Part shown: piece after piece, positions 1 through 8,166 of the stretch
How positions within the stretch are numbered: the stretch's first letter is position 1
Layout of the letters: each line of letters begins with the position of its first letter
Assembly: GCA_025350695.1 (NCBI GenBank)
Contig: JANXXI010000064.1
Span: forward strand, 1-42,615
From: Acidobacteriota bacterium
GTDB lineage: Bacteria; Acidobacteriota; Terriglobia; Bryobacterales; Bryobacteraceae
Direction: 5' to 3'
Length of the DNA stretch: 42,615 nt
Notes under the pieces: generated by a model
What the model saw: only the letters and a program-made list of their open reading frames with translations
Databases searched by the model: none
Told to the model about the DNA's origin: nothing
Made by a program: the position numbers and the translations under genes

Positions 1-996
1 GCCGCGCACGCCTCCGGTTGCATTCAGATGAACACCGGATCTGTGCTCATCGGCAAGCCAAGCCTCGGCTCCTGGCTGACCTACGGTCTTGGCTCGGCCA
101 ACGAAAATCTGCCGTCCTACGTCGTGATGAGCGACCCGCGCGGTGGCCCCATCGGCTCGGCCTCAAATTGGTCCGCAGGCTACATGCCTGGCGCTTTTCA
201 AGGCACGCTCTTCCGCAGCGGCGGAGCACCAGTGCTCGACCTGGCTACGCCCCAAGGCGTTACCAACAAATCCCAGCGCAGTTCGCTTGACCTGCTCCAA
301 AACCTCAACCGCCAGCATCAGGAAACTCGTCCGGCCGAGGCGGAACTCGAAGCCCGCATCCAGTCCTACGAACTTGCCTACCGCATGCAGACCACGGCCG
401 CCGAAACCGTCGACCTCGACAAGGAAACTGAAGAAACCCGCCGCATGTACGGCATCGACAACCCTCGCACCGCCGACTTCGGTCGTAAATGCCTAATCAC
501 CCGCCGCTTGTTAGAACAAGGCGTCCGCTTCATCCAGCTCTATTCCGGCGGAGGACACCTTGAAGATACATGGGATGGTCACTCCGATTGCATTACGAAT
601 CATAAACTCCATGCCAGTGAGACCGACCAGCCCATTGCCGCACTGATCGCCGATCTAAAGCGAACCGGCCTGTGGGAAGAAACCATTCTGGTATGGGGCG
701 GGGAATTCGGCCGCACTCCAACCAGCGAGGGACTGGACCGCCCCGGTCGCGATCACGATTGGCACGGCTTCTCTATGTGGATGGCCGGAGCAGGCGTCAA
801 AGGCGGACAAGCTGTCGGCGCAACGGATGAGCTAGGCTTCAAGGCCGTGGAAGACCCCATCCACGTTTCCGACCTGCACGCCACGATTCTCCATTTGCTG
901 GGTCTCGACCACACCAAGCTGACCTATTTTTACCAGGGTTTCAATCAACGCATAACCGGAGTGCGGGGCAATGTGGTGCGCAAGGCTCTTGCTTAG
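1..996 (+). CDS. DUF1501 family protein (5' end outside window)
   Basis: The reading frame is open from base 1, so only the C-terminal ~331 residues are present; the first ATG (base 28) is internal. The family is an exported sulfatase/alkaline-phosphatase-fold group of unknown substrate, common in Planctomycetes and Acidobacteria and usually Tat-exported with a DUF1549/DUF1553 cytochrome partner. Visible family blocks are VWGGEFGRTP, the stretch GRDHDWHGFSMWMAGAGVKG, and HATILHLLGLDH near the C-terminus, all in the expected order. The natural C-terminus is present. The upstream partner, if any, is outside the window. The family is clear; the biochemical role is not established. Confidence 0.9.
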   Translation, partial: AAHASGCIQMNTGSVLIGKPSLGSWLTYGLGSANENLPSYVVMSDPRGGPIGSASNWSAGYMPGAFQGTLFRSGGAPVLDLATPQGVTNKSQRSSLDLLQNLNRQHQETRPAEAELEARIQSYELAYRMQTTAAETVDLDKETEETRRMYGIDNPRTADFGRKCLITRRLLEQGVRFIQLYSGGGHLEDTWDGHSDCITNHKLHASETDQPIAALIADLKRTGLWEETILVWGGEFGRTPTSEGLDRPGRDHDWHGFSMWMAGAGVKGGQAVGATDELGFKAVEDPIHVSDLHATILHLLGLDHTKLTYFYQGFNQRITGVRGNVVRKALA

Positions 997-1020
997 GACT
1001 CCTTAGGAACCGCGCATAAA

Positions 1021-1530
1021 CTAGTTCACATTTGAACGCGCGATCGTGCAGTTCCACTTGGGGAGGACTGTGGACCGGGTGATTGAAGTTCGTTCAGTCG
1101 CGCTGGCGAGGGCTGTTGCTTTAGAGGATAGTCCTTGCGGTTCAGATAGGCGCGGACTTTGGACCCAGTCGACGTGACGGCGTTGCGGATGAGGTCGAGG
1201 ATTTTGTCGTAAGTGGTGAGCGGCTCGGCGGCCCAGTTTCTGGAGATCTGTCTAAACAGTTGGCGCTCGACAGGGTTGTACTCGGACGCGCCGACGGGGT
1301 AGCGTGCAACGGTGACGGTGGGTCCAAGTTCGTCGCAGAGCCGTTGCTGGATTTGGTCCTTCCAAGCCCCCAGGTGGCGGAGTTGCTGCCTCCGGTGTCG
1401 GCCACGATGAGCAAGCATTGGAACTCCGGGTAGCGCTGGCGGCCTTCGCGTTTCCACCATTGGGAGGTGAATGGACGGCAAAAGCGAAAGTTCGTGCGAG
1501 ACGCCAACGAACACCGAACCGCGATTGGCC
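1021..1530 (-). pseudogene. Decayed ISAzo13-family transposase (C-terminal part)
   Basis: The minus strand encodes recognisable pieces of the DDE transposase of ISAzo13 elements, spread over several frames. In order they are FVGVSHE, then QCLLIVADTGGSNSA (catalytic-Asp block), then a frame change to LGAWKDQIQQRLCDELG, then YPVGASEYNPVERQLFRQIS (catalytic-Glu block) through SKVRAYLNRKDYP. Another frame change gives the family-like tail PKWNCTIAR before a TAG at 1021-1023. The N-terminal half is absent, so this is a truncated fossil, not an active element. I see no terminal inverted repeats or target duplication. It abuts the 3' end of the LIC_10091-like gene, and the insertion may have shaped that gene's end. 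Assignment rests on recalled family motifs. Confidence 0.8.
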
Positions 1531-1536
1531 TAAACA

Positions 1537-2640
1537 TCATAAATGCCGCAGGGCAGGGCGGCTCGCTTCCAAAATGTTGCGGTACGAACCCAAACGCCCA
1601 GCATCCCAACCCCGTGTGAACTCCTCCACCGGTTGAATCAGTTGCTCGCTGTAGGAACTTCCGCTCGTCCGTCGTGAATAATAACCAAAGCTGCTGCGAA
1701 TGATCAGACTCTTTGCATCCCGTGGAAGCGACTTCACGTTTTCTGCAAATTTATTCAAATCCCCTCCCCGGCCCAAATACTGTTCCACGTTCGACGTATA
1801 AAACGCCCGCAGGACCAGGCTCTTTTCATGGGCATAAGCCCCGATACTTCGCAGCGCCTTCGATCCCGCCAGGTTTCCCACGATAGGGATCATGCGGTTC
1901 TCCATCTGCATCTTCTTCACCACGCCGAAAAGTTCCTCATTCGCCAAGTAACTCTCCGGCGCCCCGGACGCCCCTCGAGCCAAGATGAGATCCCGGAACT
2001 TAGGGTAATATGGCTGCGGCTCGCGACCGTGCGTGTTGAACCGCAAATCCAAACCATCATCAAAGAAGCGCTGATGGAATCCCGCCATTGTTTTAACATC
2101 GCCCTCGCTCAGTGCAAGCCCGAACCCAGCCGCTCTCCGGCGAACTTCAGCCGACGTCCGCTCGAATAAATCCTTCTTCGCCGGAACTTCGTCCAGATAT
2201 GCTGCAATCTTCGAAATCGGTCGGCTATTCCACGCTTCTAAATCAGATGGAACCGGCTTGCCCAATAACAGGCACAGATACTCCATTCGATTCCGGGCCT
2301 GTTCAAACAACGCACGGAAGAGCAAATGCTCCAATAAATTTCCGCGCCGAATGTCGACCAAAAACGCGAGATTAGGCCGTAAATGGGCGATGTACGAAAA
2401 ATTCTGATCCGGTCCAACACCAACATAAATACCGCCAGAGCCCTCCATCTCCCGCAACGCCGCAGCCGCATCCAGATAGGTTGTTTCGTTCGAAATCAGA
2501 TTGTCTGTGTCAAAGTATCCATCTGGCTCGGAGAACTCCGTCACCATCCGGACAAACTCTGTGCGGCTCGCGGACTGCGGAAAAGCAAACAGCGAGAGCG
2601 AAAGCGAAAGCAGACAAAGAGCCAGTGGACGACGCGGCAT
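1537..2640 (-). CDS. LIC_10091-like secreted protein
   Basis: A 367-residue protein beginning MPRRPLALCLLSLSLSLFAF, a Sec signal peptide ending near FPQSAS. The open frame runs further upstream to 2841, but that extension lacks a signal and overlaps the divergent pseudogene, so ATG 2640 is preferred. Conserved-looking blocks are DNLISNE (about residue 45), GIYVGVGPDQNFSYIAHLRP and FLVDIRRGNLLEHLLF, the pattern of the LIC_10091 family, a fold related to methyltransferase-like proteins but of unknown activity. The last residues (EASRPALRHL) lie at the border of the transposase remnant, so the C-terminus may be slightly altered. Divergent from the 2734 pseudogene with a 93-bp gap that should hold both promoters. 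Confidence 0.75.
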   Translation of the reverse strand: MPRRPLALCLLSLSLSLFAFPQSASRTEFVRMVTEFSEPDGYFDTDNLISNETTYLDAAAALREMEGSGGIYVGVGPDQNFSYIAHLRPNLAFLVDIRRGNLLEHLLFRALFEQARNRMEYLCLLLGKPVPSDLEAWNSRPISKIAAYLDEVPAKKDLFERTSAEVRRRAAGFGLALSEGDVKTMAGFHQRFFDDGLDLRFNTHGREPQPYYPKFRDLILARGASGAPESYLANEELFGVVKKMQMENRMIPIVGNLAGSKALRSIGAYAHEKSLVLRAFYTSNVEQYLGRGGDLNKFAENVKSLPRDAKSLIIRSSFGYYSRRTSGSSYSEQLIQPVEEFTRGWDAGRLGSYRNILEASRPALRHL

Positions 2641-2733
2641 TCCTATATTCGACCACGAACCGCCGCCGCATGGAAGCCCCCCCAATTCCTGCGTCCGCAT
2701 CGAATCTTTACATTGTGGTGTTAACAATAGAAC

Positions 2734-3823
2734 ATGAAAAACCTTGCGTTTGTAATTTCTCTTACCATGCCGTTGTTCGCCCAAGGGCCGCCGCGTCCCA
2801 GGACTCCAACCGACAAAAGCCGGTTTCAATAACGTCATCAAGCTGAATGCCTACGTCGACAATTGGTGCATGATCTACATCAATGGTAAATTGGCCGCCG
2901 TGGACCAAATAGAATTTCTACCGCATAATTTGTCTCGGTGAAGGTCCTGCCCACTTATCCCTTGACGATCCCGGTTCTTGCAAAAGACAATGCCGACCCC
3001 AGCACTGGCCTCGAATACGGCACAAACATCGGGGATGCCGGTTTCATCCTTAAGCTGTCCGACGGCGCCGTAATCAGCTCGAAGTGGAAAGCAAAGAGCT
3101 TCTTCAAAGGGCCGTTGAACGGCGACGCCAAGAATCCGAAAGTACTCCATACCCCCATCCCCGCCCACTGGTTTGCGCCGGATTTTGACGACAGCAGTTG
3201 GCAGGCGGCCAACGAATACACTGCGGCGCGCGTGAAGGCCGACGTTGATTTCTCCAGCTACGATTTCTCCAGCTACGATTTCACTGGGGCCAATTTTATT
3301 TGGTCCGAAGATCTCGACCTCGATAACACAGTCATCTTCCGTTACACAGCTCCCAAGCCGGCCAGCTTCACCAAGACCTGGAACGCTGATGGCGGCATCG
3401 ACATCACTAACATCGTGAGCGAAGCGAACCTGCCGACGTTGACTGCTCCTAATTTGTTCAGCGTGAATCGCAACGGCCTCCTACCGGCTATATGACCCGT
3501 GTTCGAGGCAGTCAACAACTCACCGAACAGTTCGCCCAAACTACCGCCGGCGTGACTGCGGCCATGCCTATTGACCTTGGAGCCGCCACCGGCCAGGAGT
3601 TCCTAATCCTCTATGGAAGTAACCTGGGTATGTTAGGTCGTCCAACGCAAACACCGGAGGCGTTCCGGTTGACCTGCTTTATGCCGGGCCGTTGACACCA
3701 GCCAACGGAGTTGCTCAATTCAACCTTCCCGTGCCACGTTCATTAATCGGGGCCGGTAATGTCGATATTTTTGTAACCATCAACGGCAAACAGTCAAACG
3801 CCGTCAGCGTCAACATCAAGTGA
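2734..3823 (+). pseudogene. Frameshifted secreted protein with TIGR03437-like C-terminal domain
   Basis: It starts with a good signal peptide, MKNLAFVISLTMPLFAQG, but hits TAA after 32 codons. The next frame carries AGFNNVIKLNAYVDNW and INGKLAAVD, then the first frame resumes at VLPTYPL and runs through GDAGFILKLSDG and FIWSEDLDLDNTVIFR to a stop at about 3494. A third frame gives TGQEFLILYGSNLG. Another shift gives VPVDLLYAGPLTPANG and NGKQSNAVSVNIK with stop at 3821-3823. That ending resembles the TIGR03437 domain characteristic of Solibacter-type secreted proteins. At least four frame changes make this a dead gene unless sequencing is poor here. A 15-bp tandem duplication at 3247-3276 repeats the codons for DFSSY. 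Function of the intact parent is unknown. Confidence 0.8.
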
Positions 3824-3848
3824 TTGCGTCAGTGATACAATTTCCCCG

Positions 3849-5288
3849 ATGCGTAACATTCTTTTAGTAGCCACCCTTGCCGTCGCGACGCAAGCTATCG
3901 AAATCACTTCGCCGGTGGAATTCCAGGTCGTTCAACGCGCGGATCACAATCGCGCCGACATCAAAATAACCGGCAAGGCAACAGGCAATATCGAAGCCCG
4001 CGTTGTCAGCCGCTCCGGAACCGTACTGCCGGGTCTCGATTGGAAGCCTCTAGGGCCTGCGCGTTCCGGGGCCTTTAGCGGGTCGATCGCGCAAGTGCCC
4101 ATAGGCGGGCCTTACACGCTTGAAGTGCGGGCGGCCGGACAAACTGCCTCCGTCAAGAACATCCTTGTTGGCGACCTGTGGATTCTCGCGGGACAGTCTA
4201 ATATGGAAGGTGTTGGAAACCTTACCGACACCATGCCGCCACATGAGATGATCCACAGCTTCGATCAAAGTGACGTCTGGCAAGTGGCTACCGAACCGCT
4301 GCACTCGTTGCCCGATTCGGCGGACCCTGTCCACTGGCGCAAGAACCAAGAAGGCAAACTGGAACGGCTAATCGGCGACGCCAAAGCAACGTATATGCAG
4401 ACCCGCAAAAAAGGCGCCGGCCTGGGTTTGCCGTTTGCTGTCGAGCTGTTTCAACGCACCAACGTTCCCATCGGCCTGATCCCTTGCGCGCATGGTGGCA
4501 CGTCGATGGCTCAGTGGAATCCTGAGCTTAAATCCAAAGGCGGCGACTCGCTTTATGGATCCACGATCCGGCGCTTCGATGCGATCGGAGGCAAGGTTGC
4601 CGGCATCCTCTGGTATCAGGGCGAATCCGACGCCTCGCCCGTGCCCCTCGGCGTTTTTGCGGATAAGTTTGAGAAGCTAATCGCCGCCTTTCGCGCTGAC
4701 TTCAAGCAACCCAACCTGCCGTTCTACTACGTGCAAATCGGCCGTCATGTGGCGGCGAACAACTTCGTCGAGTGGAACAAGATTCAGGAACTGCAACGCA
4801 ATGCCGAGGCAATTCCCAACACTGGGATGATCGCCTCGATCAATTCGACGCTTGATGACGGCATCCATGTCGGAACTGCGGACCAAAAGAAACTTGGCCG
4901 CAATTTCGCAATGATGGCTTGCCACGACCTGTTCCCCGGAGTGGGCGCCTGTCGAGATTATCAGCGCGGACCGCGTCCAAGTGCGATTACGACCGTGGGC
5001 GAAGGCCCGAAGTTTGCCGTACGCGTGAAATTCAATTCAGTGAACGACAAGCTGCGAGCCGATGGGCGAATTTCCGGCTTCACCATTTTGAACAAGGACA
5101 GCCAGCCGGTGATGGCGATCTACAAAGCAGTCGTGGATCCGCAGGATCCGACGGCCGTGCTGCTTTACATCTCCGGCAAATTACCAGAAGGGGCGCAGTT
5201 GATGTACGGGTACACGCGCGACCCGATCTGCAATTTGGAAGACGCCTTGGGTATGGCGGTTCCAGTGTTCGGCCCGCTTCCCATTTAA
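3849..5288 (+). CDS. Secreted SASA/DUF303-type carbohydrate esterase (sialate O-acetylesterase-like)
   Basis: A 479-residue exported esterase with signal peptide MRNILLVATLAVATQA. An N-terminal beta-rich region (about 20-108) precedes the SGNH-like hydrolase core. Family motifs are GQSNMEG (Ser117 as nucleophile), FAVELFQRTNVPIGLIPCAHGGT, WYQGESDA, and a C-terminal Asp-His block DDGIHVG that would complete the triad. The C-terminal ~120 residues form another beta domain. The family removes acetyl groups from sialic acids or acetylated xylan; the substrate cannot be read from sequence. Its stop TAA overlaps the next ATG (TAATG), indicating translational coupling to the HELFH protein. No strong Shine-Dalgarno is visible before the ATG. 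Confidence 0.88.
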   Translation: MRNILLVATLAVATQAIEITSPVEFQVVQRADHNRADIKITGKATGNIEARVVSRSGTVLPGLDWKPLGPARSGAFSGSIAQVPIGGPYTLEVRAAGQTASVKNILVGDLWILAGQSNMEGVGNLTDTMPPHEMIHSFDQSDVWQVATEPLHSLPDSADPVHWRKNQEGKLERLIGDAKATYMQTRKKGAGLGLPFAVELFQRTNVPIGLIPCAHGGTSMAQWNPELKSKGGDSLYGSTIRRFDAIGGKVAGILWYQGESDASPVPLGVFADKFEKLIAAFRADFKQPNLPFYYVQIGRHVAANNFVEWNKIQELQRNAEAIPNTGMIASINSTLDDGIHVGTADQKKLGRNFAMMACHDLFPGVGACRDYQRGPRPSAITTVGEGPKFAVRVKFNSVNDKLRADGRISGFTILNKDSQPVMAIYKAVVDPQDPTAVLLYISGKLPEGAQLMYGYTRDPICNLEDALGMAVPVFGPLPI

Positions 5289-5803
5289 TGCCTTCCATAA
5301 CAGGCACTACGATCCGCATTGAGTTCAGGCCCGAACTGACGTCATGGCGCGGAAAACTCCTGAGTGGAGATCCTCGCGGCGAGCAGATTCACGCCACGTC
5401 TTTCCTTCGAAAGCGGTTGATCGTTTTGGATAGCGAACTCGCGCAGGATTGGCCGGAATTGAGCCGGATCTTGGTACACGAACTGTTCCACTTTGCCTGG
5501 GTGCGGTTGGGCAATCCGATCCGGTTGTCGTACGAGGATTTGTTGCGAGGTGAGTTGAAATCGCGGGCACGAGGGGAGTTGGGCTGGTCGGCGGAGTGGC
5601 GTAAAAAGGCTCTAAGGCCGACCGATGTCGCCGAGCGAAACCGCAAATGGCGCGAGTATATGGCCGAGAGCTTTTGCGACACCGCCGCGTTTCTCTATTC
5701 CGAGTGCCCCCACCATGACGAATACACGCTAAAGAGCCGCTGGCGGCAGCAACGAATGCGTTGGTTTGCCCTACTGCTAGAAAAACGACCCATTCAACTC
5801 TAA
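5288..5803 (+). CDS. Small zincin-like protein with HELFH motif
   Basis: A 171-residue protein, start chosen at ATG 5288 because it overlaps the previous TAA as TAATG; the open frame extends upstream only as a shadow of the esterase gene. Around residue 60 lies ILVHELFHFAW, an HExxH zinc-metallopeptidase motif. A downstream glutamate-containing helix, YMAESFCDTAAFLY (about residue 125), is placed like the third ligand region of gluzincins. There is no signal peptide or transmembrane segment, so it is probably cytoplasmic. I do not recognise a named family. Co-translation with a secreted esterase suggests linked expression but does not reveal a substrate. Peptidase activity is an inference from the motif only. 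Confidence 0.75.
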   Translation: MPSITGTTIRIEFRPELTSWRGKLLSGDPRGEQIHATSFLRKRLIVLDSELAQDWPELSRILVHELFHFAWVRLGNPIRLSYEDLLRGELKSRARGELGWSAEWRKKALRPTDVAERNRKWREYMAESFCDTAAFLYSECPHHDEYTLKSRWRQQRMRWFALLLEKRPIQL

Positions 5804-5878
5804 CCTTAGGACGCAACCCCCTAGCCTCCCGCCGCATCCAAACCTTAAGAGGAATATTTCGTCCTGTGCAGGTATCTA

Positions 5879-5884
5879 TATAAT
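5879..5884 (+). promoter_or_regulatory. Possible -10 box upstream of the TlpA operon
   Basis: The spacer 5804-5906 contains a perfect TATAAT hexamer 23 bases before the GTG start of the first TlpA gene. No convincing TTGACA-like -35 is seen at 16-18 bp, so this is a weak candidate. No other gene lies in this spacer, so some promoter for the five-gene operon is expected here. Confidence 0.3.
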
Positions 5885-5906
5885 AGGTAGAGGCTAATCA
5901 CTCGTC

Positions 5907-6515
5907 GTGCTCCGTCGTTCCCACATTCTCGCGGCTTGCGCACTGCTCGCGCTGACGGCTTGCTACAACGGAGAACAGGCGCGTTCAAAAGGCCTCAAGC
6001 CTGTCGAAAAACGCAATGCAGCGCCAAACTTTGCGCTGAAGGACGCCACTGGCAATCCGCTGAAACTGGCCGATCTCAAGGGCAAAGTCGTCCTGCTTAA
6101 CTTCTGGGCCACTTGGTGCGGGCCGTGCCGCACGGAAATTCCGATGCTGATTGAGCTCGAACAGAAATATCGCGATCAAGGGTTTGCGGTCGTGGGTGTT
6201 GCCATGGATGACGATGGTTGGAGCGTCGTCAAGCCCTACATGGAAAAGTCGAAGATCAACTATCGCATGGTTCTGGGCGACGCCATGATGGCCCAGCATT
6301 ACGGGGGCGTCGACTCGATTCCGCAGACATTCGTAATTGACCGCGAAGGTCGCGTTAGCGCCGTCCATATGGGCGTGATCCGGAAAAAGGAATACATTGA
6401 TGAAATTGAACAACTGCTTGTCCCGGCGCAAAATGCTCGGCTCGACGATGCTGGGCAGCCCGCTTCTTTTCCTGGGACAACAGAAGGGCCTGGGGCAAAC
6501 GAAGGCTCCCGCTAA
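5907..6515 (+). CDS. TlpA-family thioredoxin lipoprotein
   Basis: A 202-residue protein from a GTG start. The signal ends in a lipobox LTAC (Cys19), so it is a membrane-anchored periplasmic lipoprotein. The thioredoxin domain spans about 38-172 with redox motif WCGPC (Cys71, Cys74) and the cis-proline block SIPQTF (Pro139). Proteins of this type reduce or isomerise disulfides, often for cytochrome c or exported enzymes. The domain ends at DEIEQLL; the final ~30 residues (from VPAQNA) are low-complexity and exist only because the frame runs through the start of the next gene. That overlap is 116 bp and out of frame. First gene of an apparent five-gene operon. Confidence 0.9.
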   Translation: MLRRSHILAACALLALTACYNGEQARSKGLKPVEKRNAAPNFALKDATGNPLKLADLKGKVVLLNFWATWCGPCRTEIPMLIELEQKYRDQGFAVVGVAMDDDGWSVVKPYMEKSKINYRMVLGDAMMAQHYGGVDSIPQTFVIDREGRVSAVHMGVIRKKEYIDEIEQLLVPAQNARLDDAGQPASFPGTTEGPGANEGSR

Positions 6516-6993
6516 GTCTCCTTACCCAAAACCCGCGATAGATTTCACGCTTACCGATTCCACCGGCAAAGCCCAGAAGCTCAGCGACTACAAGGGTAAA
6601 GTGGTGCTGCTCAATTTCTGGGCCACTTGGTGCGGGCCGTGCAAGATTGAAATTCCTTGGTTCAACGAATTCCAGGATAAGTACAAAGCGCGCGGGTTTT
6701 CTGCCTTGGGCGTGGCGATGGATGACGAGGGTTGGGAGATGGTCCGGCCGCATCTTGCGAAGAACAAGATTTCTTATCCGATTATGGTTGGCAACGAGGC
6801 GCTGGCGGATAAATACGGCGGAGTGGAATCGCTGCCCACCACTTTTATCATCGACAGGCAAGGCCGCATCACATCGATGCATGTTGGGTTAGTATCGAAG
6901 GGAGATTATTCGAATGAGATTGAAAAGCTACTGGGTCAATCTGGCCCCGGCCCTTCTGCTAAGCAGCCTCCTAGCCCAGCCGGTCGCAAATAG
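6400..6993 (+). CDS. TlpA-family thioredoxin with Tat-like signal
   Basis: A 197-residue paralogue of the preceding gene, start ATG 6400 (a TTG codon directly upstream is less likely). The N-terminus has LSRRKMLGS followed by a hydrophobic stretch, a plausible twin-arginine signal, so this copy may be exported folded while its partner is a Sec lipoprotein. The thioredoxin domain is very similar to the neighbour: same KGKVVLLNFWATWCGPC block (Cys78, Cys81), GVAMDDEGW, and ESLPTTFIIDRQG with the cis-proline. Its start lies inside the codons for DEIEQLL of the first copy. Its own NEIEKLL codons contain the start of the third gene. The repeated arrangement points to tandem duplication. Confidence 0.88.
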   Translation: MKLNNCLSRRKMLGSTMLGSPLLFLGQQKGLGQTKAPAKSPYPKPAIDFTLTDSTGKAQKLSDYKGKVVLLNFWATWCGPCKIEIPWFNEFQDKYKARGFSALGVAMDDEGWEMVRPHLAKNKISYPIMVGNEALADKYGGVESLPTTFIIDRQGRITSMHVGLVSKGDYSNEIEKLLGQSGPGPSAKQPPSPAGRK

Positions 6994-7390
6994 CGTTCTT
7001 ACGGCCCAGGCTCCGCCGCACACCGTCTTGAAAAAAGGCGGCGAAGCGGAGATAAAAGTAATCGTCAGCCTGAGGCCGGGGTACCACGTGAACTCGAACA
7101 AGCCAGCGGATGATTATTTGATTCCGTTGCGGCTCTCGTTTGACACAACGCCCCTTGAGGCCGTGTCTGTTCAGTTTCCTCAACCGAAGATGGAAAAGTA
7201 CGCGTTCTCGGAAAAGCCACTGTCGGTTTATTCGGGGAGCTTCGAGATTAACGCCAAAGTGAAGGCCAAGGTCGATGCGCGCATGGGTATGAATTTCGCT
7301 AATGCTAAGTTGCGATATCAGGCTTGCGATGAAAATTCCTGCTTGCCCCCGAAAACTATCGAAGTTCGTATCCCATTTGATCTGAATTGA
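6914..7390 (+). CDS. Orphan DsbD N-terminal (alpha) domain protein
   Basis: A 158-residue exported protein with a hydrophobic N-terminus (APALLLSSLLAQPVA). Residues ~35-155 match the immunoglobulin-like alpha domain of DsbD: RPGYHVNSNKP near the start and YQACDENSCLPP, giving Cys138 and Cys143, spaced almost as in the DsbD pair. In full DsbD this domain receives electrons from the transmembrane beta domain and passes them to periplasmic partners. Here beta and gamma domains are absent from the window, so an electron donor such as CcdA would have to be elsewhere. The start overlaps the second TlpA by 80 bp. The stop TGA overlaps the next TTG start. The neighbouring TlpA proteins are its likely partners (inference). 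Confidence 0.82.
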   Translation: MRLKSYWVNLAPALLLSSLLAQPVANSVLTAQAPPHTVLKKGGEAEIKVIVSLRPGYHVNSNKPADDYLIPLRLSFDTTPLEAVSVQFPQPKMEKYAFSEKPLSVYSGSFEINAKVKAKVDARMGMNFANAKLRYQACDENSCLPPKTIEVRIPFDLN

Positions 7391-8154
7391 CACGGACTCT
7401 GCTGATACGGCCCGGGGCGATTGGCGACGCTATTGTGTCGCTACCAGCGCTTGAGTTTTTGCGCGGCGACTTCACAGAAGTATGGGCTCCCTCCGTGAAT
7501 TTGCCTCTGTTTAGCGGGGTGGCTGACAAGGTTCGGTCCATCGCTTCCACTGGACTGGATCGCATCGGCATATTCGACGAACCGGTTGAGAAGGCGCTGC
7601 TCGGGTTTGATCGAATCGTCTCCTGGTACGGGGCTAATCGCGATGAATTTCGCCAAGCCGTGCGTAATCTTCCCTTCGAGTTTCATCAGGCGCTACCGCC
7701 TGTGGACTGCGATTCGCATGCCGTCGATTTTTACCTTCGTCAAGTAGGTGGGCCGATGGGGGCCGTCCCGCGATTCCGCGTCTCAGCATCGAAGCGCAAC
7801 TTTATTGCCGTGCATCCATTTTCCGGCAGCCTCCGAAAGAACTGGCCGCTTGAAAACTTTCAGCAAATGGCTGCGAGGCTGCCATTACCGGTGGAGTGGG
7901 CTGCTTCGGCGGATGGCTCGCATCGCTTGAATGATTTGGGCGAGATTGCTAGTTGGCTTGCTTCGGCCCGGGCGTATCTTGGAAATGACAGTGGAATCAC
8001 TCATCTGGCCGCGGCAGTAGGCACTCCAGTGGTCGTGCTGTTCGGCCCCACCGATCCGGCGGTGTGGGCGCCGCGCGGCGCCTCAGTCAACATCCTTAAG
8101 ATGGAAGAGGCCCATGTTGCCCAAGTTACCGAAGCCCTGTGCCGCTTGTGTTAG
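7387..8154 (+). CDS. Glycosyltransferase family 9 (heptosyltransferase-like)
   Basis: A 255-residue cytoplasmic protein starting at TTG 7387, overlapping the previous stop (TTGA), which decides the start. The N-terminus LLIRPGAIGDAIVSLPAL is the nucleotide-sugar transferase entry motif of GT9. The C-terminal block YLGNDSGITHLAAAVGTP and VVLFGPTDPAVWAP is the ADP-heptose-binding signature of WaaC/WaaF/RfaF relatives. It is shorter than typical family members (~340), lacking part of the middle. Likely transfers a heptose or similar sugar in LPS core or surface glycan synthesis; LpxC in this window shows LPS is made. Why it sits behind thiol-redox genes is unclear. Confidence 0.85.
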   Translation: MTRTLLIRPGAIGDAIVSLPALEFLRGDFTEVWAPSVNLPLFSGVADKVRSIASTGLDRIGIFDEPVEKALLGFDRIVSWYGANRDEFRQAVRNLPFEFHQALPPVDCDSHAVDFYLRQVGGPMGAVPRFRVSASKRNFIAVHPFSGSLRKNWPLENFQQMAARLPLPVEWAASADGSHRLNDLGEIASWLASARAYLGNDSGITHLAAAVGTPVVVLFGPTDPAVWAPRGASVNILKMEEAHVAQVTEALCRLC

Positions 8155-8166
8155 ACTCCATAACTG

